Below, in pieces: positions 17,556-26,327 of a stretch of 64,000 bases of DNA (its first letter is position 1; every line of letters begins with the position of its first letter). The notes under the pieces were generated by a model. The model had not been told where the DNA came from. It searched no databases and saw only the letters and a list, made by a program, of their open reading frames with translations. This DNA is from JALORV01 sp963724365. GTDB taxonomy: Bacteria; Pseudomonadota; Gammaproteobacteria; Burkholderiales; Burkholderiaceae_F. Both the position numbers and the translations under genes were made by a program. The stretch spans positions 186,001-250,000 of the forward strand of contig CAVRUR010000014.1 in assembly GCA_963724365.1 (NCBI GenBank). Reading direction: 5' to 3'.

Positions 17556-18686
17556 TCAGGCGGTACGCCGTTGCCTCATTTCGCGCCGTATCCAGTCGTG
17601 CATGTGAATCATGCCGTCCTCATGCGGCGTGTGATACGGCCCCTCGTCGTCCTCGCCCGCCAGCCATAGCGCGCGCCGGCCCCGGTGCAGGCGCCCGCAG
17701 GCCTCGGCATCCTCGACGGCCGACTCGGCATAGGCGGCCTGATGCGCCTCCACGATCTGCCGTTCGAACGCCTGCACTTCCTCGGGGTAGTAGAACTCGA
17801 CGATATTGGTGGTGTGGTCGGGTGAGCGCGGGATCAGCGTGCTGACGACCAGGCCGTAGGGATACCACTCGAGCATGACGTTGGGATACAGGATCGACCA
17901 CACCGTGCCGTACTTCGGCAGCACACCGCCGGAGTACGCAAGGATCGCATCGCGGTAGCGCTGGTAGTTGGGCGAGATCTGCGACTGCAGTCCGTCCTTG
18001 ATGCCGAGGATCTGGTAGCTCCAGCGATCGCCGAAGCCCCATTCGTAGTTGCCGGCGTCGACCCATTTCTGCAGGCCAGGATGCATCGCCTCGACGTGAT
18101 AAAGCTCGAGGAAGATCTCGAGGAACGTCTTCCAGTTGAATGGACACTCGTCGACGATGACTTTGTCGAACACGTACCTCGAGTAGTCGTAGTCAGTCGC
18201 GAGCGGAAACTCGGCAAGGTCCGCCGCCGCGTTGCGCGGCCCGGCAAACAGCAGTCCGTTCCATTCCGTCAGCGGCGTGCGCGGCAGCGAGCAATCGGGA
18301 GTCTGCTCGAAGTCCGGCGCACCCAGCAGGCGGCCGTCGAGATCGTAGGTCCAGCGGTGCAGCGGACAGACGATGTTCTGATGATGGCCGCGGCCCTCGA
18401 GCAGCAGTCCCTGTCGGTGACGGCAGGTATTCGACAGCAGATTGACGTCACTCGGGCTGTGCACCAGCACCTTGCCGTGGTCGGTCCACGGCAGCGTCAT
18501 GGTGTCGCCGATCTCCGGCACCATCATGCGGCTGCCGACGTAGTTCGGACCGCGGTCGAACAGAAGCAGGAGCTCGCGCTCGAGCCAAGCGGAATCGAAG
18601 TATGAGGAAATCGGCAGCGGCGATGCGCGCGCCAGGAGTGCGGAGTCGAGGTTGGACCGGCGCGAGATCGAGTCCGGGGCGTTCAT
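17556..18686 (-). CDS. Rieske-type aromatic ring-hydroxylating oxygenase, alpha subunit
   Basis: The 376-residue protein has a Rieske 2Fe-2S site (CRHRQ at about residue 88, then CPLHRW 18 residues on) and a mononuclear iron site in the segment NWKTFLEIFLELYHVEAMHP, with the third ligand probably the Asp of VEDAEACGRLHRG. These oxygenases hydroxylate or demethylate aromatic or quaternary-amine substrates and need a reductase. No reductase or ferredoxin gene is adjacent: on one side are hemerythrins, on the other a P-type ATPase in the same direction, separated by 80 bases. Electrons must come from a partner encoded elsewhere. Substrate is unknown. Confidence 0.88.
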   Translation of the reverse strand: MNAPDSISRRSNLDSALLARASPLPISSYFDSAWLERELLLLFDRGPNYVGSRMMVPEIGDTMTLPWTDHGKVLVHSPSDVNLLSNTCRHRQGLLLEGRGHHQNIVCPLHRWTYDLDGRLLGAPDFEQTPDCSLPRTPLTEWNGLLFAGPRNAAADLAEFPLATDYDYSRYVFDKVIVDECPFNWKTFLEIFLELYHVEAMHPGLQKWVDAGNYEWGFGDRWSYQILGIKDGLQSQISPNYQRYRDAILAYSGGVLPKYGTVWSILYPNVMLEWYPYGLVVSTLIPRSPDHTTNIVEFYYPEEVQAFERQIVEAHQAAYAESAVEDAEACGRLHRGRRALWLAGEDDEGPYHTPHEDGMIHMHDWIRREMRQRRTA

Positions 18687-18766
18687 GGCATGACGTCGGA
18701 TGTGGGCTCAGGCGAACTTCTGAAATCGATAATACCCGTGGCGTGCTGCAGTCATCGAGACGACCA

Positions 18767-21388
18767 CTACGTTTCCGCAACCGGTGCGACCGACGGCGAA
18801 GACTCTCGATACAGCCATCCCTGTCGTACGGCCCACTTCTCCACTTCGACGCCGACGAACACGAACAGGGGGAGTGCACAGGCCAGCGCGAGCGCGTGCG
18901 CCGACAGGGCCTCCGTCCCGAAAATCCGCTGCAGCCACGGTACGTAGATCAACAGGAGGTGCAGTGCGATGCTCGCGGCGACCGCCAGCAGCATCAGGCG
19001 ATTGCTGGCGACGCCGATCGTGAAAAGGCTCTCGCGTTCCGAACGGATCGCCATCACGTGTGCCAGCTGGGCAAACGTCAGCACGGTGAAAGTCATCGTC
19101 TGTGCATGCTCGCCGTTTTCGATGGCCCAGTAGCAGGCGTAAAGGCTTATCCCGCCGATCAGCAGTCCTGCCCACAGGATGTGTTGCCACACGCCGTGTG
19201 CAAAGACCGACTCGTTGCGCGGGCGGGGCGGTCGCCGCATGACCTGAGGCTCCGCCGGTTCGCTGGCCAGCGCGAGTCCCGGTAAGCCATCGGTCACGAA
19301 GTTGACCCACAGGATTTGTATCGGCGACAGCGGGATCGGCAGTCCGAGAAACGGAGCCAGGAAGATCGTCCAGATCTCGCCGGCGTTGCCCGCCATCACG
19401 AAGCGTATGAACTTGCGGATGTTGTCGTAGATGCGACGACCTTCGCGTACGGCGGCCACGATCGTCGCGAAGTTGTCGTCCAGCAGCACGAGGTCGGACG
19501 CCTCGCGCGCCACGTCCGTGCCGCCGCGGCCCATCGCCACGCCGATGTCGGACTTGCGCAGTGCCGGCGCATCATTGACGCCGTCGCCCGTCATTGCGAC
19601 ACACTCGCCGCGCGCCTGCAGGGCCTCGACGATGCGTATCTTCTGCGCCGGATCGACCCGCGCGTAGACCTGCACGTGATGGACACGGTCGGGCAGCGCA
19701 CTGGCATCGATGCTGGCCAGCTCCTGGCCGGTCATTACGCGTGCATCCGGACCGACCATGCCGAGCGAGCGCGCGATCGCCAGCGCGGTTGCCGGATGAT
19801 CCCCGGTGATCATCACCGGGACGATCCCGGCGCTCATGCACTCGGTCACGGCAGTGGCGGCTTCTGGCCGCGCTGGATCGATCAGTCCGACCAGCGCGAG
19901 CAGTTCAAGGCGTGTATCGAGCTGGTCGATGGCCTCGTCGAGCCGCGCAGTCCGCGCCGCCAGCGCCAGCACGCGCTGGCCTTCGGCGGCGAGCCGTTCG
20001 GAGCGCAGGAGCCACTCGTTCTGGTCGATGTTGATGCAGCACGGCAGTACGGACTCCGGCGCGCCCTTCACAGTCAGCAGTGCGACGCCCTGGTCTGCAT
20101 GCAGTGTCGACATGCGCTTGGTCACGGAGTCGAACGGCAGCTCGGCAATGCGCGGCGTGGCGGCGCGCAAGGCGTCGACGTCCACTCCCGCTGCCGCCGC
20201 GGCATCGACGAGCGCGATCTCGGTCGGGTCGCCAATCCATGAACCCTCGGGCGAGCGTGAGGCATCGCTGTTGAGGGCCAGCACCTGTAGCGCCCGTTCA
20301 CGTGCGTCCTCGCTAGTGAATTCGAGCCGCTCGACGCGCAGGCGGTTCTCAGTCAGGGTTCCGGTCTTGTCGCTGCAGATCACGGTGACTGAACCGAGCG
20401 ACTCGACGCTCGGCAGCCGACGCACCAACGCCCGCTCGCGCGACATGCGATGCGCGCCAAACGCGAGCGCAATCGACACGACAGCCGGCAGCGCTTCGGG
20501 AATCGCCGCGACCGCAAGGCTGATCGCGGTCAGGAACATCAAGCTCGCGGGCTCGCCGCGGAAGACGCCGGTGACGAAGATTACGGCGCAGATGACGAGG
20601 ACGATCAGTGCCAACCGCCGACCGAAGCGCGCCAGGCGGTCCTGCAGCGGCGTGCGCTGCTCGCCCGTCGAGCCCACCAGCTGCGCGATGCGGCCGAGTT
20701 CGGTAGCCACTCCGGTTGCGATCACCAGGCCGAGTCCACGACCGGCCGTCACCATCGTTCCCGAATACGCCATGTTGCGCCGGTCGCCGAGCACGGCATC
20801 CGCCCCGAGCACCACGCCCGCGTCCTTGTCGGCCGGCACGGACTCACCCGTCAACGTGGCCTCTTCGACGCGCAGGGCGGCGCTTTCGACCAACCGCAGG
20901 TCGGCCGGAACCTTGGTTCCGGCCTCAAGCCAGACGATATCGCCCGTGACGAGATCCGCCGCCGGAATCTCCATGCGGGCGCCGTCGCGAATCACGCGCG
21001 CGCGCGGCGCCGACAGCGCACGCAGCGCCGCCATCGCCTGCTCCGCACGCCACTCCTGCGTGAATCCCAGGATGGCGTTCAGCACGACGATGGCGAGGAT
21101 GGCGGCGGACTCGACCGGCTCGCCGATCACCGCGGCGACCACCGCCGCCACGACAAGCACGCCGATCATGAAGTCGGCAAATTGCCGCGCGAACATCGCG
21201 AGCATGCTGACCGGCGCGGCCTCCGGCAGCAGGTTCGGCCCGTCGCGCAGCAGCCGGTCAGCGGCCTCCACCGCGGGAAGTCCCTGATGGCCGGATGAAA
21301 GCTGCCCCACGGCGGCGTCAGCACCAATGGCGTGCCACGTGCCGGGAGGAGGTACGACGGCTGGCGCAGGAGTGAGACTGGGTTGCAC
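18767..21388 (-). CDS. Type II (Ca2+-ATPase-like) cation-transporting P-type ATPase
   Basis: The 873-residue protein has all P-type landmarks: an N-terminal cation-ATPase domain, the actuator TLTGESVPADK, helix 4 AAIPEALPAVV (type II PEGLP variant), the phosphorylated Asp in CSDKTGTLTENRL, KGAPE in the nucleotide domain and MTGDGVNDAPAL. The C-terminus has about six more membrane helices, as in type IIA/B pumps. Likely cargo is Ca2+, Mn2+ or monovalent cations; sequence alone does not separate these. It shares its upstream gap with the divergent Spy-like gene, so an envelope-stress link is possible. Confidence 0.92.
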   Translation of the reverse strand: MQPSLTPAPAVVPPPGTWHAIGADAAVGQLSSGHQGLPAVEAADRLLRDGPNLLPEAAPVSMLAMFARQFADFMIGVLVVAAVVAAVIGEPVESAAILAIVVLNAILGFTQEWRAEQAMAALRALSAPRARVIRDGARMEIPAADLVTGDIVWLEAGTKVPADLRLVESAALRVEEATLTGESVPADKDAGVVLGADAVLGDRRNMAYSGTMVTAGRGLGLVIATGVATELGRIAQLVGSTGEQRTPLQDRLARFGRRLALIVLVICAVIFVTGVFRGEPASLMFLTAISLAVAAIPEALPAVVSIALAFGAHRMSRERALVRRLPSVESLGSVTVICSDKTGTLTENRLRVERLEFTSEDARERALQVLALNSDASRSPEGSWIGDPTEIALVDAAAAAGVDVDALRAATPRIAELPFDSVTKRMSTLHADQGVALLTVKGAPESVLPCCINIDQNEWLLRSERLAAEGQRVLALAARTARLDEAIDQLDTRLELLALVGLIDPARPEAATAVTECMSAGIVPVMITGDHPATALAIARSLGMVGPDARVMTGQELASIDASALPDRVHHVQVYARVDPAQKIRIVEALQARGECVAMTGDGVNDAPALRKSDIGVAMGRGGTDVAREASDLVLLDDNFATIVAAVREGRRIYDNIRKFIRFVMAGNAGEIWTIFLAPFLGLPIPLSPIQILWVNFVTDGLPGLALASEPAEPQVMRRPPRPRNESVFAHGVWQHILWAGLLIGGISLYACYWAIENGEHAQTMTFTVLTFAQLAHVMAIRSERESLFTIGVASNRLMLLAVAASIALHLLLIYVPWLQRIFGTEALSAHALALACALPLFVFVGVEVEKWAVRQGWLYRESSPSVAPVAET

Positions 21389-21480
21389 GGCGTTGTCGCT
21401 GCAGTCAATGCGAGGGTAGGGGATGCCGGTCCGCCGGTCGCTGACCTGGGTCCAATCCGGTCACGATTTGCACATCGGAT

Positions 21481-21495
21481 TTACATATCTTTACA
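21481..21495. promoter_or_regulatory. CpxR-like direct-repeat box upstream of the Spy-like gene
   Basis: On the minus strand the sequence reads GTAAA-GATAT-GTAAA, a perfect match to the GTAAA-N5-GTAAA box known for E. coli CpxR. It lies 79 bases before the Spy-like start in the gap shared with the P-type ATPase, and the OmpR-type regulator that could bind it is encoded just downstream. Confidence 0.6.
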
Positions 21496-21573
21496 ACCTG
21501 ACCGAACACGGGCAACGCAAGGTCCCTACAGTGCGATCACCACCCCGATGGTGATGAACACAGGGAGCCAGCA

Positions 21574-22143
21574 ATGACAGAACCGAATTCCGACGCGCCC
21601 ACGCAACCCGCGGCGACGTCCAATCGCAAGCGGCGCTGGACCGTTCTCGGCCTCGGCGTGGCCGCATTGGCCACCGTCGGTGCACTGACCGCACATCGGC
21701 ATGCGCAAGCCGGCGCCATGGGATTCGGCGGGCATGGCCACGGGCCGGGCGGCTGGCCCGATGGCCTGGGCGGAATGGGCGACATGGACCCCGCTGTCGC
21801 GGCCAAGCGCATTGACGCAAGAGTGGCCTACATGCTGGCCGAGATCGATGCCACGCCAGAGCAGCGCGAGCGCATCTCGACCATCCTGAAGGGCCTGGCG
21901 AACGACCTGCAACAGAACCGTCGACGCCACATGCAGGCGCGGCGACAGTCGCTCGAACTGCTGGCTGCGCCGACCATCGATCGCGCGCAGCTCGAAAAGC
22001 TGCGCGTCGAGCAGATGCAACTTGGCGACATGACATCGCGCCGCATGCTGCAGGCGCTGATGGACAGCGCCGAAGTGTTGAATCCGGAGCAGCGCGCCAA
22101 GCTGATCGAACGCTGGCAGCGTCGCATGCCGCCTCGCAATTAA
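21574..22143 (+). CDS. Spy/CpxP-like periplasmic protein
   Basis: A 189-residue protein with a charged N-terminus, one hydrophobic segment (RRWTVLGLGVAALATVGAL) ending near AQA, a Gly/His-rich linker (GFGGHGHGPGG) that may bind metal, and a helical domain. The helical part includes YMLAEIDATPEQRERISTIL and, near the end, LNPEQRAKLIERWQRRM, the LTxxQ-type repeats of Spy/CpxP chaperones and heavy-metal sensors. It precedes an OmpR/HAMP-kinase pair on the same strand, as accessory proteins of envelope-stress systems often do, and has a CpxR-like box upstream. Confidence 0.8.
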   Translation: MTEPNSDAPTQPAATSNRKRRWTVLGLGVAALATVGALTAHRHAQAGAMGFGGHGHGPGGWPDGLGGMGDMDPAVAAKRIDARVAYMLAEIDATPEQRERISTILKGLANDLQQNRRRHMQARRQSLELLAAPTIDRAQLEKLRVEQMQLGDMTSRRMLQALMDSAEVLNPEQRAKLIERWQRRMPPRN

Positions 22144-22250
22144 CCTTTACGCCGCGGCCCCGGACCCCTCCTCGAATTCCGGCGGCCCCCTCCACCTCAC
22201 CGGCATTCACCGGTGGCCGCGGCTCCTCCCGCCTGCTTAAGATCCGCCGT

Positions 22251-22943
22251 ATGCAGCGACTGCTGATGATCGACGACGACGTGCGCCTTGCAGCCATGGT
22301 GCGCGACTACCTCGGAGCGTCGGGCTTCGACGTCGACATGGCCGCCGATGCGGCGAGCGGCATCGCAGCTCTGCGGTCGCGGCCGGCCGAACTGCTGATC
22401 CTCGATCTGATGCTGCCCGACGGCGATGGGCTCGATGTCTGTCGCCGCCTGCGCGCCGAAGGCTTCGGTTCGCCGATACTGATGCTGACGGCCAAGGGTG
22501 ACCCGATTGAACGTGTGATCGGACTGGAACTCGGTGCCGATGACTACCTGCCGAAGCCGTTCGAGCCGCGCGAGTTGCTCGCGCGCGTCAAGGCGCTGCT
22601 GCGGCGAGCCTCGGGAACGCCCGCTTCAGCGACGCTGCGTTTCGGCCGCCTCGAACTGGATCGCGCAGGCCGTGTGGTTCGCGTCGATGGCCAGGTCCGT
22701 TCGCTGACGTCGCACCAGTTCGAACTGCTGGTTGCGCTGGCGGAGCGTGCTGGACGCGTGCTGACGCGCGAACAATTAATGGACCTGGTGCGTGGCGAGG
22801 CGCTCGAGGCCTTTGACCGCTCGGTCGACGTGCACATTGCCCGCATCCGGGCCGCCGTGGAGGACGATCCGCGCAATCCGAAGCGGATCATCACTGTGCG
22901 TGGCGCGGGCTACGTCTTTGCTCGGTCGCAGGATGCGGCGTGA
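22251..22943 (+). CDS. OmpR-family response regulator (CpxR/RstA-like)
   Basis: A 230-residue regulator with receiver residues IDDD at the N-terminus, phosphoacceptor Asp52 in LLILDLMLPDGDG, the Lys in DYLPKPFEPRELLARVKALL, and a C-terminal winged helix (LTSHQFELLVALAERAGRVL, then SVDVHIARIRAAVEDD and GAGYVFA). It is followed by its kinase and preceded by a Spy-like gene with a CpxR-like box, so it probably controls that gene and possibly the divergent P-type ATPase. That regulatory link is inference. Confidence 0.95.
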   Translation: MQRLLMIDDDVRLAAMVRDYLGASGFDVDMAADAASGIAALRSRPAELLILDLMLPDGDGLDVCRRLRAEGFGSPILMLTAKGDPIERVIGLELGADDYLPKPFEPRELLARVKALLRRASGTPASATLRFGRLELDRAGRVVRVDGQVRSLTSHQFELLVALAERAGRVLTREQLMDLVRGEALEAFDRSVDVHIARIRAAVEDDPRNPKRIITVRGAGYVFARSQDAA

Positions 22944-23001
22944 GCATGCGCTGTGAGTCGGCCGACGAACGCAGCCGCCCGTGTGGCTCGGAGGCACGCC
23001 A

Positions 23002-24264
23002 GTGACCGCAGCACATCTCGGCCGGCATCGCCTGTACTGGCGCATCTGGCTGGCGATTCTCGCGACCGTGGCGCTGTTCGCGTTGCTGGCCGGCGCGGCC
23101 TGGCGCTTGCTGGGCGAGCGGCCGCACCCTCCCAATGTCACCGGATTTGCCGAACTGGCGAGCGAGCTTTTGCCCGCGGCGAACGCGCCGCCAGCCGCAC
23201 AGCAGGCCGCGCTCGACCACTGGCGCGGTCGCCTGGGCGGTGACTACGCGCTGTACTCGCGTGATGGCGTGCTGGTGGCCCGCACCAGCGAGGATCTGGT
23301 CTGGCGGACCCAGCATGATGATGAACCCGATCATCATGTGATGACGCCGCGAGGTCCGGCGATCGCCCTGTCGCTGCCTGACGGCCGAGCACTGCTGGTG
23401 CGCCGCCCAGGTAAGCCGCCGCCGCCCGGGCCGATACTGACCTTCACACTGATCGCGCTCGGCATTGGCGTCGGGGCCTACCCGGTGGTGCGGCGACTGA
23501 CGCGACGGCTCGAGCGACTGCAGGACGGAGTGACCCAATGGGGCGCGGGCAATCTCGCTACCCGTGTCGCCATCGAGGGCCGCGACGAAGTCGCCGGACT
23601 CGCAGCCAGCTTCAACGATGCCGCCGTGCGCATCGAGCAACTCGTCAACGTGCACAAATCGTTGCTGGCAAATGCCTCGCATGAGCTGCGCTCACCGCTC
23701 GCGCGCATCCGCCTCGGTGTGGAACTGATTGCAGTCGATCCATCGCCGACACGGCAGGCGGAGCTGGCGCGCGACATCGGCGAACTCGACCAGCTGATCG
23801 ATGAAATTCTGCTCGCGAGTCGCCTCGAAGGCGGCGTCGCTCCGAAACGCGAGCCGGTCGATTTCACGGCCGTCGTGGCAGAAGAGTGCGCACGCTTCAA
23901 CGTACCGCTGCAGGCCGACGCCGTGAACCTCGACGGCAATGCGCGGCTGCTGCAGCGCCTGGTGCGCAACTTGCTCGAAAATGCCGAGCGCTACGGTGGT
24001 GGCCGCGTTGAAGCGGCACTGCGCGCATCGGACGATGCAATCACGTTCGACGTTCTCGACCGTGGCTCCGGCATCGGCGCCACCGAGCGAGAACGGGTCT
24101 TCGAACCGTTCTATCGGGCCACGGGCGCAAGCGAAGCCAGCGGCGGCGTGGGTCTCGGTCTGTCGCTGGTGCGGCAGATTGCGCGCCAGCACGGCGGTGA
24201 TGTGCACTGCCTGCCACGTGAGGGCGGCGGCAGCATCTTCCGCGCTGTCTTTTCGCGCCGCTAG
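23002..24264 (+). CDS. HAMP-domain sensor histidine kinase (CpxA-like)
   Basis: The start is taken as GTG 23002 because GGAGG lies seven bases upstream; an earlier GTG at 22981 has no such site. The 420-residue protein has a first membrane helix (WLAILATVALFALLAGAAW), a short periplasmic domain, a second helix (FTLIALGIGVGAYPVV), a HAMP linker, the phosphoacceptor ANASHELRSPLARIRLGVEL, the N box LLENAERYGG and the G boxes DRGSGIG and GVGLGLSLVRQIA. It forms a two-component system with the preceding OmpR-type regulator, and the small sensor domain suits envelope or metal stress sensing. Confidence 0.93.
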   Translation: MTAAHLGRHRLYWRIWLAILATVALFALLAGAAWRLLGERPHPPNVTGFAELASELLPAANAPPAAQQAALDHWRGRLGGDYALYSRDGVLVARTSEDLVWRTQHDDEPDHHVMTPRGPAIALSLPDGRALLVRRPGKPPPPGPILTFTLIALGIGVGAYPVVRRLTRRLERLQDGVTQWGAGNLATRVAIEGRDEVAGLAASFNDAAVRIEQLVNVHKSLLANASHELRSPLARIRLGVELIAVDPSPTRQAELARDIGELDQLIDEILLASRLEGGVAPKREPVDFTAVVAEECARFNVPLQADAVNLDGNARLLQRLVRNLLENAERYGGGRVEAALRASDDAITFDVLDRGSGIGATERERVFEPFYRATGASEASGGVGLGLSLVRQIARQHGGDVHCLPREGGGSIFRAVFSRR

Positions 24265-24276
24265 GCGTGCACTGCA

Positions 24277-24444
24277 CTAGTCGCCCAGCCAATCCTCGGC
24301 GCGTGCGCGCGCTACAGCGTCATGTGCGCTGAGTCCCTGCTCGTACAGGTCGGACCAGCGGGTTTCGTCGAGCATCTCGTGCGACCGCATGACATTCCAG
24401 CCGAGTTCCCCGCATACCGCAGCGAGCCATTCGAAGAGCGTCAT
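24277..24444 (-). CDS. Small hypothetical protein, 55 residues
   Basis: An ATG at 24444 opens a 55-residue frame: MTLFEWLAAVCGELGWNVMR, then SHEMLDETRWSDLYEQG, ending RARAEDWLGD. It begins 12 bases after the stop of the zinc peptidase on the same strand, so it is probably co-transcribed. Composition is that of a folded, acidic helical protein rather than noise. I do not recognise a family. Confidence 0.6.
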   Translation of the reverse strand: MTLFEWLAAVCGELGWNVMRSHEMLDETRWSDLYEQGLSAHDAVARARAEDWLGD

Positions 24445-24456
24445 GGCGCCCCCACA

Positions 24457-25320
24457 TCAGATGTTGGCGTCGAACGTATTGCAGGCCGCGATCTGGCCGC
24501 TCTTCATCCCGGTCATGAACCAGCGCATGCGCTGCTCGGAACTGCCGTGCGTGAAGCTGTCGGGCACGATGCGACCCTGGGTGCGGCGCTGGATCGTGTC
24601 GTCGCCGATGGCCGAGGCGGCGCGCATCGCCTCTTCGATGTCGCCGGCCTCGAGCAGATTGCGGTTCTGCGCGTGATGCGCCCACACGCCGGCGAAGCAG
24701 TCGGCCTGGAGTTCCAGCCGTACGGACAAGGCGTTGTACTGCGTCTCGCTCATGCGGCGGCGGTACTCATCCATCTTCTGCATGATGCCGAGCTGGTTCT
24801 GCACGTGGTGCCCGACCTCGTGCGAGATCACGTACGCCTGGGCAAAGTCACCCGGCGCGCGAAACTTGTCCCGCAGCGCCTGGTAGAACTGCAGGTCGAT
24901 GTAGACCTTCTGGTCGAGCGGGCAGTAGAACGGCCCCATCGCCGTCTGGCCGGTGCCGCACGCCGTGGGTGTCGCCCCTGTGAACAGCACCAGTGCCGGA
25001 TCTCGGTACTGGCGGCCCAGCTGCTGGAACAGCGTGCCCCAGGTCTTCTCGGTGTCGGCCAGCACGCCGGCCACGAAGCGACCCATCTCGTCGCTGGGCG
25101 GGCCGGCCTTGCCTTGAACCTGCTGTTGGGACGCGCCCATGTTCTGCACCGTCTCGACCGTTCCCGCGAGTCCGAGGATCACGCGGGGATCGATGCCGAA
25201 AAGCATCCCGACCACGACCAGGATCACCATCCCGATGCCGCCGCCGACGATTCCCTTCCCGCCGCGGCTCATGCCGCGACGGTCTTCGACATTTGAACTG
25301 CCTGGTCCTTCTATGCGCAT
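24457..25320 (-). CDS. Neutral zinc metallopeptidase (YpfJ family)
   Basis: The 287-residue protein has a cytosolic N-terminus, one membrane helix (GGGIGMVILVVVGMLFGI), and an extracytoplasmic domain with the zinc motif ISHEVGHHVQNQLG. Other family stretches are YCPLDQKVYIDLQFYQ, LELQADCFAGVWAH and GRIVPDSFTHGSSEQRM. It is anchored in the inner membrane. The family's substrates are not established. A 55-residue ORF follows within 12 bases on the same strand. Confidence 0.93.
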   Translation of the reverse strand: MRIEGPGSSNVEDRRGMSRGGKGIVGGGIGMVILVVVGMLFGIDPRVILGLAGTVETVQNMGASQQQVQGKAGPPSDEMGRFVAGVLADTEKTWGTLFQQLGRQYRDPALVLFTGATPTACGTGQTAMGPFYCPLDQKVYIDLQFYQALRDKFRAPGDFAQAYVISHEVGHHVQNQLGIMQKMDEYRRRMSETQYNALSVRLELQADCFAGVWAHHAQNRNLLEAGDIEEAMRAASAIGDDTIQRRTQGRIVPDSFTHGSSEQRMRWFMTGMKSGQIAACNTFDANI

Positions 25321-25369
25321 GTTCGCCCCCGCGTTTCAGTGCGGGGACAAGCATAGCGGGACGTCGGTG

Positions 25370-25765
25370 CTACTGGTAACGCCCCTTGCCGTTGTAGTGC
25401 TTCGCGTGTCCGGGGGGCACCCGATAACTGACCTGCTGCCACTGCCGGTCACGGTAGCGCGGCGGCGGGACGAAAACCGGGGCGTACGCAACGCGCGGCG
25501 GGACCACGATCACGGGTGCACGATGAATCACGCGGGCAGGAACGATGATCACCTGCTGCGGGATAAAGACCGGAGGCGGGACAAAAACCGGCGGCGGTGC
25601 GTAGACCGGGACCGGCCCGAAGACCGGTGCGCCATAAAACGGCGCACCAATGCGGAAACCGAACTCCGGCGTGCTGACACTGACGGTGACGCCACCGCCC
25701 GCGTGCGCGGCAAGCGGCGCGAGGGCGGCAACGGCGAGGGTCGCAACTAACAGACGTTTGTTCAT
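25370..25765 (-). CDS. Secreted proline/valine-rich small protein
   Basis: A 131-residue protein with a clean signal peptide (MNKRLLVATLAVAALAPLAA, cleavage after AHA). The mature part is dominated by PPPVF-type repeats (VYAPPPVFVPPPVFIPQQV) and ends in a basic tail (VPPGHAKHYNGKGRYQ). Similar YXPPPVY-rich exported proteins are common in Betaproteobacteria and lack a known function; an envelope or metal-binding role is only a guess. Confidence 0.8.
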   Translation of the reverse strand: MNKRLLVATLAVAALAPLAAHAGGGVTVSVSTPEFGFRIGAPFYGAPVFGPVPVYAPPPVFVPPPVFIPQQVIIVPARVIHRAPVIVVPPRVAYAPVFVPPPRYRDRQWQQVSYRVPPGHAKHYNGKGRYQ

Positions 25766-25851
25766 CGTTCGATCTCCTGGTGTGACAGGAGGTTCAACGG
25801 CGCACGTCGGTCAGGCGTCGACCGGGAGTCGTTTCAAGTTGTAACGGGGGG

Positions 25852-26238
25852 TCAGTTGCGCGGTAGGCGCAGCACGCGCATGCCGCCGCGTTCGCAAGGC
25901 TGATCCGCGTAGGTGACGCGCCCCCGGAGTTCGCAGCGGAACACCGTGAAAGCGGGCGCGAACAGTTGTACCGGTCCGGTGCCCAACGAGAGGTCGCGCC
26001 GCGCCGCCGACGCGGGCGGGCCTACTTCGTCAGCGCCGCCGGAAAGTCGCGGCGTAAGCGTGGAAAGCGGATCAAGCTCGATGATCGGCGTGTCACCCTG
26101 CCACCGATGCAGGTCGATCCATGGCTCGATCAGTACGAATAGGTACCAGGCCAGCGCCGAGGCGATGGCGCCGGACACGAGCAGGCTCAGAAATCGGAGA
26201 GACAGGTCAATACGGGGGTCGGGCGCGGCGACGTGCAT
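25852..26238 (-). CDS. Single-pass membrane protein with DUF4124-like tail
   Basis: A 128-residue protein with one membrane helix (FLSLLVSGAIASALAWYLFV) near the N-terminus and an extracytoplasmic region. The C-terminal stretch GRVTYADQPCERGG resembles the YSDQPC motif of DUF4124 proteins. It stands alone between the proline-rich gene and the convergent epimerase region. Function unknown. Confidence 0.65.
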   Translation of the reverse strand: MHVAAPDPRIDLSLRFLSLLVSGAIASALAWYLFVLIEPWIDLHRWQGDTPIIELDPLSTLTPRLSGGADEVGPPASAARRDLSLGTGPVQLFAPAFTVFRCELRGRVTYADQPCERGGMRVLRLPRN

Positions 26239-26327
26239 GACGGAGCAATTTGGGAAGCTGCGCCATTATCGCCGATTCGGAAAATGGCGGTCGAGCCCGC
26301 CCCACGACGGATCGCCGGATGACGGTA

